From positions 1-64,000 of the forward strand of contig CALDSK010000174.1 in NCBI GenBank assembly GCA_937911865.1: a stretch of 64,000 bases of DNA, in the 5' to 3' direction. Positions 1 to 8,171 of the stretch are shown in pieces. The notes below the pieces were generated by a model. It saw only the letters and a program-made list of their open reading frames with translations, was not told where the DNA came from and made no database searches. Made by a program: the position numbers and the translations under genes. Each line of letters starts with the position of its first letter. The stretch's first letter is position 1. This DNA comes from an uncultured Synechococcus sp. (GTDB lineage: Bacteria; Cyanobacteriota; Cyanobacteriia; Phormidesmidales; Phormidesmidaceae).

Positions 1-576
1 AAAATCTAGCGACTGAACGGGATTGAGTACTGTCTCTGGCAAAGTGAGCGGGGAGAGTAGCTTACCGCTATGAACTTCGCGGCTCTGGGCAGAAGATCTA
101 TCACCATCTCCTTCAACGGTCGGTAAGACAACATAGGGATCTGGCGGGAGGCAGGGCAGTTCTGTTTGTAGTGAAGCGATCGCAGGCTCAATGCTGGCCC
201 AGTCAAGCGTAAAATTGCCAACGAAAGGCAGCGTGATGGCTAGGGTGCGTTTGACTGTTGCGGTATGAGTGCCATCGTCATCGGTAGCTGTCGCTGCGTC
301 GATTAGCGTGAGCTTGAGTTGACCATCGCGGACTTGACCTGTCTGCCTCACCTTCGATTGATTAAACCGGGTAAATTGACTGTCTTCGCCAGTGAGCGAA
401 ACCGTGAAATGGATGTTTGGCTGAGGTTTTAGCTGATGACGGATAGCCTCAACCAGTCTGTAAAAGGTTTTTTCGTAGGGCGGCTTTCTTTGCGTGCTCT
501 GGCTGTGTTCACTGTTGGTGAAAGAGGGTGGACTGAACCGATTGGCTTCTCTGGAGTCTGACTGCCGTAAGTTCAT
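1..576 (-). CDS. TldE/PmbA-type metallopeptidase-family protein, N-terminal part (runs off window)
   Basis: The frame opens with ATG at 576-574 and stays open for 192 codons to base 1, so the C-terminus lies outside the window. The ATG overlaps the TAA of tldD by one base (TAATG), which implies translational coupling. The visible part contains an FTRFNQSKVRQTG-like segment (about residues 81-93) followed by a GQ-x-RDG-like segment, as in the N-terminal domain of the TldD/PmbA family. TldD and TldE form a heterodimeric Zn protease that trims peptides; TldE lacks the zinc ligands. The first 27 residues are polar and probably disordered. The assignment to TldE rests on this motif and on being paired with tldD; the distal domain cannot be seen. 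Confidence 0.75.
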   Translation of the reverse strand, partial: MNLRQSDSREANRFSPPSFTNSEHSQSTQRKPPYEKTFYRLVEAIRHQLKPQPNIHFTVSLTGEDSQFTRFNQSKVRQTGQVRDGQLKLTLIDAATATDDDGTHTATVKRTLAITLPFVGNFTLDWASIEPAIASLQTELPCLPPDPYVVLPTVEGDGDRSSAQSREVHSGKLLSPLTLPETVLNPVQSLDF

Positions 577-2015
577 TAACTAGCACCTCCAAACACTTCG
601 ATATCTTTAAAGGCGCAGACGGGTGAGGCATGGCCAACACGAATCAGCTGATTGGGTTCACCCTTGCCGCAGTAGGGTGTGCCATACATCTTTAGAGTGT
701 TGCGATCACCCACTTCACTCAGGCTATTCCAGAACTTGGGCGTCGTTGAGCGATAGTTAGGATTTTTTAAGAGTGTCGTTAGCTGGCCGTCCTTTATTCT
801 GCGGGCATATTCGCAGCCAAATTGAAACTTGTGGCGCTGATCGTCAATCGACCAGGAGCGGTTAGATTCCATGTAGATACCGCTTTCAATATTGCCAATG
901 ATGCTGTCAAAATCCGTATCGCCCGGCTCCAGATTAATATTGGCCATTCGATCAATAGACGGCCTGTTCCAACTGCAAGCTCTGGTACAGGCAACGCCTG
1001 GCACCTGTAAACGCGCCTGACTTTCTAATCCGCCCAGACCTCTTTGTAAGACGCCGCCCTGAATCAAATAGTCCTTTTGTGCGGGGGTGCCCGTATCGTC
1101 AAACTGATAGCTGGCTAGCTCGCCTGCTAACGTGGCATCAAAGGTAACGTTCATCAGCGGTGACCCGTACACCAGCCGTCCAAAGTCTTCAGGCTGTACA
1201 AAGCTCCCCCCTGCGTAGTTACGTTCATCTCCTAAGATGCGATCTAGCTCTAAGGGGTGACCTACGCTTTCGTGTAGCTGCAGCATCATCTGGTCGGGGG
1301 CGAGTACCAGGGCTGTGGTTTCATCTGGGCAGTCAGGGGCTGCTAATAGCGCAACCGCCTGCTGGCCAATGCGAGTCGCTCTGTCCCAAACCTCATCTTC
1401 TATAAAACGCTCCCAGCCCCCCTGATAGCTGCGGGCCAGATAGCCATTGTCTGTACGTGATTGGGTGACGCCCGGCGCTTGAGCGATCGCACCCAGGTGG
1501 CTTTCAATCAAATGCGTGCGCTGATGAATTTGTGAGCCGTTGGTGCTGACGAACCAGGCATCAATGTCGTAAGTGCGAGCGATCGCACTGGTTCTCACAA
1601 TCGCCGCAGAGACCTTAAGGTGCTCGCACAGCCGCCGCAGCAAGTCGTTGATTTCGCTGATATCTAAACTGTCAAAAGGCTTTTGATACGGCGATCGATA
1701 GCTGCCGGTAATCGGTGGACGGACGGCCTGAGTGAAGTAATGTATGGCCCATTTGCTCGCTGCGATCGCCTGCTTGTAAGCCCGCTGCATCGCTTGCCGC
1801 AGTGCTTCCTCGGTCAGCTGGTTAGTCGCGCTGTAGCCAAACTGTCCCTGTGCTAGCACCTCCACCATGGCTCCTCGGTTGAGGCTCCTTTCGTTTCGTT
1901 GCGGGTGCCCGTCCCTCATCGCTCTAAAACTGCTGGCCTCCTGTATGGCTCGAATGCCAATCCAGTCGGCGGGAATATCGATTCTTTCAAGCGCAGTAGT
2001 AAGGGGCCCAATCAT
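576..2015 (-). CDS. tldD: TldD metalloprotease subunit
   Basis: 479-residue member of the TldD/PmbA family. The zinc-binding HExxxH motif is intact as HESVGH (residues 248-253). This is the catalytic partner of TldE, which is encoded directly downstream with a one-base overlap. The family acts in the cytoplasm on peptides and unfolded proteins, for example microcin maturation and CcdA degradation in E. coli. The frame is open up to 2129, but the extra 38 residues are Lys/Leu/Ile-rich and unlike the family; the ATG at 2015 (MIGPLTTALERIDIPADWIG) matches the usual N-terminus. The Shine-Dalgarno sequence is weak. Confidence 0.88.
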   Translation of the reverse strand: MIGPLTTALERIDIPADWIGIRAIQEASSFRAMRDGHPQRNERSLNRGAMVEVLAQGQFGYSATNQLTEEALRQAMQRAYKQAIAASKWAIHYFTQAVRPPITGSYRSPYQKPFDSLDISEINDLLRRLCEHLKVSAAIVRTSAIARTYDIDAWFVSTNGSQIHQRTHLIESHLGAIAQAPGVTQSRTDNGYLARSYQGGWERFIEDEVWDRATRIGQQAVALLAAPDCPDETTALVLAPDQMMLQLHESVGHPLELDRILGDERNYAGGSFVQPEDFGRLVYGSPLMNVTFDATLAGELASYQFDDTGTPAQKDYLIQGGVLQRGLGGLESQARLQVPGVACTRACSWNRPSIDRMANINLEPGDTDFDSIIGNIESGIYMESNRSWSIDDQRHKFQFGCEYARRIKDGQLTTLLKNPNYRSTTPKFWNSLSEVGDRNTLKMYGTPYCGKGEPNQLIRVGHASPVCAFKDIEVFGGAS

Positions 2016-2316
2016 AAAAAGCTTCAAGAGGTTGATGTAGATGCGAAGACAAAGCAGAAGGGGGATTTCTGTCTTTATCTTTATTCTGAGGGTATTTTGT
2101 AATGTTTTGTCTGTCAGACAAGTGTCCAATGTGTCTTTGTCTTCTTCTTATTTACCCAGATCGCTGTCCTAACCTTTGTAAATCATTCAAAATATATTTT
2201 GCTTTCTCCTTTTTTAATTAGTCTTTATTTTGTGAATAGATTGTAAAATAATCTTTTAAGCGTTTTTTCCTTTTTTAATGTCCATTTTCTTGGTGTGAAG
2301 TGATTATAATGAATTT
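2016..2316. promoter_or_regulatory. AT-rich divergent promoter region between tldD and the Lrp-type regulator
   Basis: About 300 bases without a gene, clearly more AT-rich than the flanking genes. TATAAT at 2305-2310 lies only 6 bases before the ATG at 2317. If it is a -10 element, the transcript would start at or next to the start codon, and no Shine-Dalgarno is visible, so a leaderless mRNA is possible. No good -35 hexamer is present at the right distance, so the assignment is tentative. Confidence 0.45.
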
Positions 2317-2784
2317 ATGAATATTGATACGTTGGACCGGAAAATATTGGCTGCTCTGATGGCAGCAGGCCGAGTCAAATGGACCGCACTAGCGGACGAG
2401 TTTGGGGTTTCAGCACCTGCGATCGCCGATCGCGTACGTCGCTTAGAGCGAGCCGACCTCATCACCGGCTATGCCGCTCGCTTAAACGCTGAAGCACTTG
2501 GTTTCGGCCTCACTGCCTTCGTCACGGTTACGCTCGGTCATCCGCAGTACCGTCAGCCATTTCTTGATTACGTACAGACCAATAGCACCATTCAGTCTTG
2601 CCATCACATCGTGGGCGAAGGCGATTACCTGCTGAAGGTTTGCTGTCAATCCACTGCTGAGTTGGAATATCTGCTCAGTGAAGAAATCAAGTCTATAGAA
2701 GGCGTTGTTCAGACCCGGACAACAGTGTCACTAAGGACGGTGAAGGAAACGATGGTGCTGCCGATTAGCGAGGCGGATGCTTGA
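2317..2784 (+). CDS. Lrp/AsnC-family transcriptional regulator
   Basis: 155 residues, the usual length of the family. An N-terminal winged helix-turn-helix (about residues 4-50, starting NIDTLDRKILAAL, recognition helix around VSAPAIADRVRRLE) is followed by an alpha/beta RAM ligand-binding domain (about 65-145). Such proteins sense amino acids and control their transport or metabolism. The stop codon overlaps the start of the LysE-type exporter gene by one base (TGATG), so the regulator probably controls the exporter it is co-transcribed with; this is inferred from context. The amino acid sensed cannot be read from the sequence. Confidence 0.88.
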   Translation: MNIDTLDRKILAALMAAGRVKWTALADEFGVSAPAIADRVRRLERADLITGYAARLNAEALGFGLTAFVTVTLGHPQYRQPFLDYVQTNSTIQSCHHIVGEGDYLLKVCCQSTAELEYLLSEEIKSIEGVVQTRTTVSLRTVKETMVLPISEADA

Positions 2785-3458
2785 TGCTGTTGGTTTTTTT
2801 GAAGGGATTTCTGATGGGCGTTGCGATCGCAGCGCCGGTTGGCCCAATTGGTGTGCTGTGCATTCGGCGTACGCTCGCTCAGGGTCGACTCATTGGCCTG
2901 GTGTCTGGCTGTGGCGCGGCAACTGCCGATGCTTTTTACGGCATCATTGCGGCTTTTGGCCTGAGTACATTATCTACTTTTTTGGTTTCAAACACAGTTT
3001 ATCTACAAGTTATCGGTGGTTTCTTTCTCTGCTATCTGGGCGTAAAGACTGCGTTGTCTAAAAGCGCTGTCGCACTTGATAAGTCAGCACCCTCTAACTC
3101 TTCTAGGAGCAGCTCTTCTAGCACCTCTTCTGAGCGCACCTCTTCTAAGACCACGCTGTCTGCCTACACAACTACCCTCGCTTTGACGCTGACCAACCCT
3201 GCAACCATTCTCTCCTTCGTGGCTATCTTTGCCGGGCTCGGTATTACGCAAAGCGACTACCTGCAATCGGTCACGCTGGTGTTTGGCGTATTTTCGGGCT
3301 CGCTGCTGTGGTGGCTAGTGCTAGTGTCAGGGGTGACTTATTTGCGAAGTCGATTGACGCCGGAGCGGTTGCTGCGGTTCAACCGTTTTGCTAGCAAAGT
3401 TTTTGGACTGGTTATCTTTGCATTTGGCATAGCGGCTTTAGCCGCCTCTTTTACATAA
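2784..3458 (+). CDS. LysE/RhtB-family amino-acid exporter
   Basis: 224-residue inner-membrane protein with about six hydrophobic segments. The N-terminus carries the family signature (GVAIAAPVGPIGVLCIRRTL, about residues 12-31). The family exports amino acids such as Lys, Arg, Thr or homoserine lactones. The ATG at 2784 overlaps the upstream Lrp stop; a TTG one codon earlier is less likely. Odd: a Ser/Thr-rich stretch of about 24 residues (about 100-123) separates the first three membrane segments from the last three, roughly where the family's cytoplasmic loop lies but unusually low in complexity. Substrate is unknown. Confidence 0.85.
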   Translation: MLLVFLKGFLMGVAIAAPVGPIGVLCIRRTLAQGRLIGLVSGCGAATADAFYGIIAAFGLSTLSTFLVSNTVYLQVIGGFFLCYLGVKTALSKSAVALDKSAPSNSSRSSSSSTSSERTSSKTTLSAYTTTLALTLTNPATILSFVAIFAGLGITQSDYLQSVTLVFGVFSGSLLWWLVLVSGVTYLRSRLTPERLLRFNRFASKVFGLVIFAFGIAALAASFT

Positions 3459-3527
3459 GCAAGCGTTCAGAAAAACGCTCTAGCTCTCACAAGAATACTG
3501 AACCTTGAAAGAACACAGGTGCACCCT

Positions 3528-4760
3528 ATGGTTTTGTGGCACTGGCGCTGGCAGAAAATAAGCCGTTTGATAGGATTGTTTTTCTTGGTGATCGTCTTAA
3601 CATACAGTGAGATTCACGGTGGCTTTCTAAGCGGCATAGGCCAACCGGTTCAGGCCCAGTCGCCCTCTCTAGAAGAATTGCAGCAGCAGCGCGATCAGTT
3701 AGATGAGCAAATAGAGGTTTACAACGAAACCGACGAGCGATACCGAAAGGCTGAAGACCAGACTAATCAGAGCTTACGCGACTTGTCTAAGACCATTCAA
3801 AGCACAGACGGCTGGATTACCAACACGGAGTATCAGCTAGCCCAGGCTGAGCAAAGACTCACGCGGCTAGAACAAGATTTAGAACTCAATCAGCAAGACT
3901 ACGAAGTTGCCCGAACGGCCGTGGTTGGACGGTTGCAGTTTATGCAGCGTCAGCAAGGATCTCAAGGTTGGGCGCTGCTGCTGCAAAGTCAAAATCTCAA
4001 CGACTTTTTGGATCGTCGCTATCGGCTCAAGCAGGTGTACAAGGCGGATAGAGAGACGTTGGTTCGCCTGGATGAACAGTCGGTAGAACTGATAGATCAG
4101 CAGGAAGGCGTGGAGCAGCAGAAAAATGCGATCGCGCTACTCCGACAGCAGCTACTTGTCAGCCGAGAGCAATACACAGCTCAGATGCAGCAACAGTCAG
4201 GCTTGATGCAGCGACTAAAAGAAAACAGAGGCGCATTGGCAGCTGCTATGAATCAGCTCGATCAAGAGTCCGATGAGATTACTGAACTGATTTTGCAGCG
4301 CGTAGCCGTTGCTGAAGAGGCGGACGCTAAAATTGCCCGAGAAGAAGCCCTTCGTGCGGCTAGGGCCTCTGGCAAAATGCTTGACCCCAGTACTGGTCCC
4401 ATTACCAGTCACTTCGGTAGCCGTTTTCATCCTGTCTTGGGCTACAGTCGCTTTCATGCAGGCACCGATTTTGGGGCGGCTTCAGGTTCGCCTATCCGCG
4501 CTGCAGAAACCGGCGTTGTCATTTTTTCCGGTTGGTATGGCGGCTATGGTAACGCTGTGATTTTGGATCACGGAGATGGCCTCACCACCCTCTATGCTCA
4601 TGCCAGTCGTCTGTATGTTGCCGAAGGCGACACCGTCAGAAAAGGCGATACGATCGCGGCGATTGGTTCTACGGGCCTTTCTACCGGGCCTCATCTTCAT
4701 TTTGAAGTTCGCCGTGCGGGTGAGCCAGTAGATCCCTTGAATTACCTTCAAAGAGCCTGA
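3528..4760 (+). CDS. M23 (LytM-type) murein endopeptidase with coiled coil, EnvC/NlpD-like
   Basis: 410 residues. An N-terminal hydrophobic segment (about 13-30, probable signal peptide or anchor) is followed by a long Gln/Glu/Leu-rich coiled coil (about 45-285) and a C-terminal M23 domain (about 290-408). The domain has the zinc-ligand pattern: a first His in SHFGSRFHP, HAGTDFG, and a terminal HLHFEVRR. Such proteins cut peptide cross-links in peptidoglycan or activate amidases at the division septum. The ATG at 3528 follows an AGGTG at 3517-3521; an in-frame GTG at 3519 is a weaker start. Active enzyme versus degenerate activator cannot be settled by eye, but the His/Asp ligands look intact. 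Confidence 0.88.
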   Translation: MVLWHWRWQKISRLIGLFFLVIVLTYSEIHGGFLSGIGQPVQAQSPSLEELQQQRDQLDEQIEVYNETDERYRKAEDQTNQSLRDLSKTIQSTDGWITNTEYQLAQAEQRLTRLEQDLELNQQDYEVARTAVVGRLQFMQRQQGSQGWALLLQSQNLNDFLDRRYRLKQVYKADRETLVRLDEQSVELIDQQEGVEQQKNAIALLRQQLLVSREQYTAQMQQQSGLMQRLKENRGALAAAMNQLDQESDEITELILQRVAVAEEADAKIAREEALRAARASGKMLDPSTGPITSHFGSRFHPVLGYSRFHAGTDFGAASGSPIRAAETGVVIFSGWYGGYGNAVILDHGDGLTTLYAHASRLYVAEGDTVRKGDTIAAIGSTGLSTGPHLHFEVRRAGEPVDPLNYLQRA

Positions 4761-4836
4761 CTTTTTCCCTAACTATTTCTGACCACTGATTCTGGTCACT
4801 GAAGGGCTGACTTTTAAGACGCCGCCAGGATACCCT

Positions 4837-5640
4837 ATGGCTATGAAATATCAATTCTTTTGCTGTTCGCTGGCCTGCTGTTTATGGGTCTTAGGTCTTT
4901 TTAGCCCTAAACTGGCTTTGTCTGCTGAGCCCGTTGCGCCAGTAGATCCCAATTCAGTAGATTCTACTGTAGAGCAGCCGGTAGAAACAGCGCCATCGGT
5001 CGAACCCGCTGCCGAGACTTCCGGCGATAAGAATGCAACGACTACTCCGCTGAACCTTCCCCCCGAGCGCGTTGAGCAAAGCCCTGTGCTTCAGCGTTGG
5101 CTAGAGTCAGTGCCCAATGTGCAGTCTGATATTCGTAACGATTCCAGCTTTAACACCCGTATTCAGGCCGGTTATACCTTCTTTCCTTCTTCTGAAGGGA
5201 CAGGTGGCTTCATCGTAGGCGTGGATGATATTTTTCTGGGTGAGACGCCGTTGACGGTCAGTGCTGACTATCAGCAGAACTTTGAGGGCGATCGCACTGC
5301 CTATGGAACAGATCTTCACTACTACGTCCTTCCCCTGGGCAGCTATTTCAATTTCTCTCCTATCTTGGGTTACCGCTATGCAGAATCGGCAGAAGACTAC
5401 AGGATAGACGGTGCTCATCTAGGCGTTCGGGCTCGGTTTGTACCTTCTCGCACCAGCGCGGCTGATATCACTGTCGATCAATCTTGGATTGTCGGCGATA
5501 GCGAAAGTTTGAATATTACGCAGATCAATCTAGGCTATGCGATTACGAAGGATCTGCGGCTTTCTACAGATTTTGAGTGGCAAAGTACTCGCGATGAAGG
5601 TGATAGTCGCGTCGGGCTCAACCTGGAATGGATGCTTTAA
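4837..5640 (+). CDS. Probable outer-membrane beta-barrel protein, unknown function
   Basis: 267 residues with a clear signal peptide (about 1-30, cut near LALSAEP). A Pro/Glu/Val/Thr-rich linker (about 30-80) is followed by a C-terminal half built of alternating hydrophobic/polar strands rich in Tyr, Gly and Asp (about 105-267), as in small outer-membrane barrels. The last residues are WML, not the classical C-terminal Phe. I do not recognise a named family. It is the only gene here that follows the M23 peptidase on the same strand (77-base gap), so an envelope role fits but is inferred. ATG at 4843 is an equally possible start. Confidence 0.7.
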   Translation: MAMKYQFFCCSLACCLWVLGLFSPKLALSAEPVAPVDPNSVDSTVEQPVETAPSVEPAAETSGDKNATTTPLNLPPERVEQSPVLQRWLESVPNVQSDIRNDSSFNTRIQAGYTFFPSSEGTGGFIVGVDDIFLGETPLTVSADYQQNFEGDRTAYGTDLHYYVLPLGSYFNFSPILGYRYAESAEDYRIDGAHLGVRARFVPSRTSAADITVDQSWIVGDSESLNITQINLGYAITKDLRLSTDFEWQSTRDEGDSRVGLNLEWML

Positions 5641-5673
5641 TCATGAGCCCTGTAAGCGCGAAACTTCAAGTCT

Positions 5674-5701
5674 GCTGCATGTTTAGTGCTGCATGTTTAG
5701 T
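5674..5701. repeat. Two exact 14-bp tandem copies after the barrel gene
   Basis: GCTGCATGTTTAGT occurs at 5674-5687 and again at 5688-5701, 34 bases after the barrel-protein stop. The following bases (TTTGTGCTAAAC) can fold back on the last GTTTAG. Confidence 0.8.
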
Positions 5702-5718
5702 GCTTTGTGCTAAACACT

Positions 5719-6008
5719 CTACGCTGATATCCCTAGCCAGTGTTGGACAATAGTGTCGTAGTCTCCTTCTTTTTTTAGGGTTCTTATTGCCTGATTAATC
5801 GTGGCAAGCCGGTTCAGTTCGCCATCAGCGGCAGCGGGTGCTGGCTGATAGATAGCAATACCAAAATCTTGCGTCTCTAATAGGTCTCCGCTCTGTTGAA
5901 CTTCTGATACCTTTTCTTCGTTAAGTGTGTGTGTTGATATTGCAACGTTGCTCCACAGGTCTTAGCAATAGCCGTAATCAAATCAACATCAAACCCCGTT
6001 AGTTGACC
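5719..6008 (-). pseudogene. Remnant of a family-3 periplasmic solute-binding protein gene
   Basis: Reading the minus strand from 6008, one frame gives LTGFDVDLITAIAKTCGATL, the start of a typical SBP_bac_3 lobe, and then meets a TAG. A second frame from about 5912 reads DFGIAIYQPAP, later LNRLATINQAIRTLKKEGDY and then IVQHWLG, ending at the TAG at 5719-5721. That is the C-terminal lobe of the same family. About 150 residues that should lie between the two blocks are missing and the frames differ, so this is a fossil with an internal deletion and frameshift. It may once have encoded the binding protein of an amino-acid ABC transporter or a glutamate-receptor-like channel. No upstream start is recognisable. 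Confidence 0.75.
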
Positions 6009-6017
6009 TGTTTATCT

Positions 6018-6062
6018 CTAACTTGCCTGCTGCTAACCTGTCTGCTGCTAACTTATTTCCTG
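6018..6062. repeat. Three imperfect 15-bp tandem copies
   Basis: Units start at 6018 (CTAACTTGCCTGCTG), 6033 (CTAACCTGTCTGCTG) and 6048 (CTAACTTATTTCCTG). They sit beside the decayed binding-protein gene and before the small gene at 6152. Confidence 0.75.
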
Positions 6063-6151
6063 TTCTATCTCTGGTGGGTGTAGAGGTAGATCTCCCCCAC
6101 GACCAGAATGCATAATGTAGAGCAACGATTGCAAGGCACCTTTAATTACTT

Positions 6152-6406
6152 ATGGCAAAACCAACTCAAGCTCATATCTCTAAGATGATTTCTAAGCGAG
6201 AAAGTCCTTTCCTTCGCGATCGCACGCTCAAGCAAACCGAATATTATATGGGCGCTAAACTGCTTGAGGTTGGCGTAGACCCAAACAAAGGCGTTATCTA
6301 TCGTTGGAAAACTATAGACAAAGGCCCCAAAGAAGAGTGGGTCTACAGTGCATATTGGGGCGAGTCTCGTGCCAAGATCGAAGCCGAAGAGGCCTCAGCC
6401 GATTGA
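6152..6406 (+). CDS. Small conserved-looking hypothetical protein
   Basis: 84 residues, soluble, rich in Lys and Glu, with no signal peptide or membrane segment. It has a compact aromatic-rich middle (YYMGAKLLEVG, YRWKTIDKG, EEWVYSAYWGESRAK). I do not recognise a named family. It stands alone: the Hli gene downstream is on the opposite strand and the upstream spacer holds a pseudogene. Base composition and codon use look like those of its neighbours. Confidence 0.65.
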   Translation: MAKPTQAHISKMISKRESPFLRDRTLKQTEYYMGAKLLEVGVDPNKGVIYRWKTIDKGPKEEWVYSAYWGESRAKIEAEEASAD

Positions 6407-6508
6407 CTCAGTGAAGCCGGTTGCTATTCAACGCGTAGCTCAATTCATAGCAGCTCAATGCATAATGCTTAAAGCGCAATCTAATATGCCATCAAATCGG
6501 CCAGCTAA

Positions 6509-6679
6509 TTACTTGAGGCCAACCAACGTCAGTAGCCCTTTTCCGGTCAGCAGCTCAATCAAAACAAGTGCGGCAAATCCAACCATGGCAGCTCTACCGT
6601 TCAACTGCTCTGCGTATTGGTTGAATCCCTTTTTAGGACGGTCCATCTTAGGCACCTTGGTTGGCTGAATGCTAGCCAT
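6509..6679 (-). CDS. hli: High-light-inducible protein (Hli/SCP, one-helix CAB family)
   Basis: 56 residues. A short N-terminal extension (MASIQPTKVPKMDRPKKGF) is followed by one transmembrane helix carrying the chlorophyll-binding signature (AEQLNGRAAMVGFAALVLIE, then LLTGKGLL). These proteins bind chlorophyll and carotenoid at the thylakoid membrane, quench excess energy and help pigment recycling during photosystem II repair. AAGGAT about 8 bases before the ATG is a good ribosome binding site, and a sigma-70-like promoter lies upstream at 6711-6740. The opposite strand has a longer open frame (6348-6668), but only this one has a known fold. Confidence 0.93.
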   Translation of the reverse strand: MASIQPTKVPKMDRPKKGFNQYAEQLNGRAAMVGFAALVLIELLTGKGLLTLVGLK

Positions 6680-6710
6680 GATTAATATCCTTAAGAATTA
6701 TTGCTTACCT

Positions 6711-6740
6711 ATTGTCACCAGGGATGGCGTCTCCAGTCAA
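6711..6740 (-). promoter_or_regulatory. Sigma-70-like promoter of the hli gene
   Basis: On the minus strand TTGACT (6740-6735) and GACAAT (6716-6711) are separated by 18 bases. The -10 element lies about 30 bases upstream of the hli start codon. The rest of the spacer 6741-7008 shows no gene and no clear regulatory repeat. Confidence 0.5.
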
Positions 6741-7008
6741 TGGCAATCACGCAATCGCAGCCGTTGGTAGCTGCTTTAATCTAGCCATTATGCGGCAGGC
6801 CCGTGATAGTACAGTTTTCTCGTGTATCGAAAATCGTCTAATACATAAGAATATGAGCACCTAGTCTCTTCAATCGCCTTGTAGGCACCTTATAGGCAAC
6901 TTGTAGGCATTGGAGAGATGCTTCGTTTTTTGTGTAGTTGTTTCGGCTATGACCATCGGTTTTGGTTTCAGCTGCTAAAAGACTATTTTTTAGAGAGACA
7001 TTTCTTTG

Positions 7009-7788
7009 ATGCGACGTAACAACCTTAAAAAAGCTATCTACTTGCTGACGGCAGGTCTAATCGTATCCTTTGGGTCTAGTACGCCCGGTTTAGCGGATGG
7101 TGGCAGTGATTCCGATTTGAGGCAGGGCTTGCCAGGGCGACGAATTAGTGGTGGTGTCAGAATAGAACCTTCGGCCGATAGCTGTTTTACTAACTTTGAC
7201 CAGTCGTTGGTCTCTGTAATGCCTCGTACTAACCTGGGGCTGACCGCAATGTCGCACCCTACACTGTGGTTTTCGCTGCCCGAGACCACAGGCTCAAAAT
7301 CGGTTGAGTTTCAGCTGCTGACTGAGTTGGACGAGCTTGTTTATAGTACGCCGATAGAGATGGGTGATGCGTCTGGGGTAAGTGAATTTCAGCTGCCACC
7401 TGCTGCGCCTGCTTTAGCGATGGATAAAAATTACAAATGGAGACTTTCGCTTGCCTGTAACCATGGCTCACAGTCCCCAGTATTAGGCTTAGAGGGCTGG
7501 ATTCGACGCGTAAATATCTCTACAGCTTTAGCCGATCAGATTGCTGCAGCTAGCTCAGAAGAGCGCGTTTTTCTTTACGGCACGGCTGGATTGTGGCAAG
7601 AACAAATCACTGAATTGATGAACTTAAGACGCCAAAATTCTGGCGGTGATGATTTACAACAGGCATGGACAGCTTTAATTGCCTCTACTGGCCTGATGTC
7701 TGAAGTTTCTAACGACATCGTAGAGAGCATGATACCAATCGAGGCGACAGCCTCTTCTACGCTGCCCCTTTACGATGGATATCGCTAG
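7009..7788 (+). CDS. DUF928-family exported protein
   Basis: 259 residues with a signal peptide (about 1-30, cut near TPGLADG). The GLPGRR(I/V)xGG start of the mature domain, a following Cys (C58 region), NLGLT, and the C-terminal LEGWIRRV are hallmarks I associate with the cyanobacterial DUF928 family. Function is unknown. In cyanobacteria these genes often lie next to CHASE2-domain signalling genes, and here the next gene is a CHASE2-GGDEF-EAL protein 383 bases downstream. A periplasmic partner for the CHASE2 sensor is therefore plausible (inference). ATG 7009 follows AGAGAG at 6992-6997; a TTG one codon earlier is possible. Confidence 0.8.
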   Translation: MRRNNLKKAIYLLTAGLIVSFGSSTPGLADGGSDSDLRQGLPGRRISGGVRIEPSADSCFTNFDQSLVSVMPRTNLGLTAMSHPTLWFSLPETTGSKSVEFQLLTELDELVYSTPIEMGDASGVSEFQLPPAAPALAMDKNYKWRLSLACNHGSQSPVLGLEGWIRRVNISTALADQIAAASSEERVFLYGTAGLWQEQITELMNLRRQNSGGDDLQQAWTALIASTGLMSEVSNDIVESMIPIEATASSTLPLYDGYR

Positions 7789-8171
7789 CTATCAGCAATC
7801 AGTTTCCACGTCTGTGCAACTTGCGGCTTCAAAGGGTATTCAAACGTGATGCAGTAAACGTTTGGATATCTTTTTTTAGGTCTAACAGCTGGTCAAAACA
7901 AAAGCAGTCTGGGCATTCTTCTATAGCGTTCGCCACTTAGCTGTGTATATTCTCGACAGGTGAAACCGTTGGTGTGCATAGCGCTAAGTGATCAACAATC
8001 GCTAAACGCATCTGGCGATTGATTGCTATATGGCGTCTATCCGGGCGCGTACGATGCTTGAAAGCCGCTGGCTACAGCTAACAACGCGACTTGACCAGCA
8101 AATGTTCCAATGCACTAGGTCATCTGCTGTAGAAGTATGGAAAACATTCTTAACCTCTGCCAGGAGGGCCC
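7789..8171. other. Gene-free spacer between DUF928 and CHASE2 genes
   Basis: 383 bases with no convincing coding frame. It contains an inverted repeat around 7994-8020 (CAATCGC ... GCGATTG). A strong AGGAGG at 8162-8167 serves the TTG start at 8172. No factor-independent terminator with a T-run is visible after the DUF928 gene. Confidence 0.5.

Noticed and set aside
6348..6668. 106-codon plus-strand ORF over the hli region
   Set aside because: The opposite strand encodes a recognisable Hli protein with its own ribosome binding site and promoter; the plus frame is its shadow.
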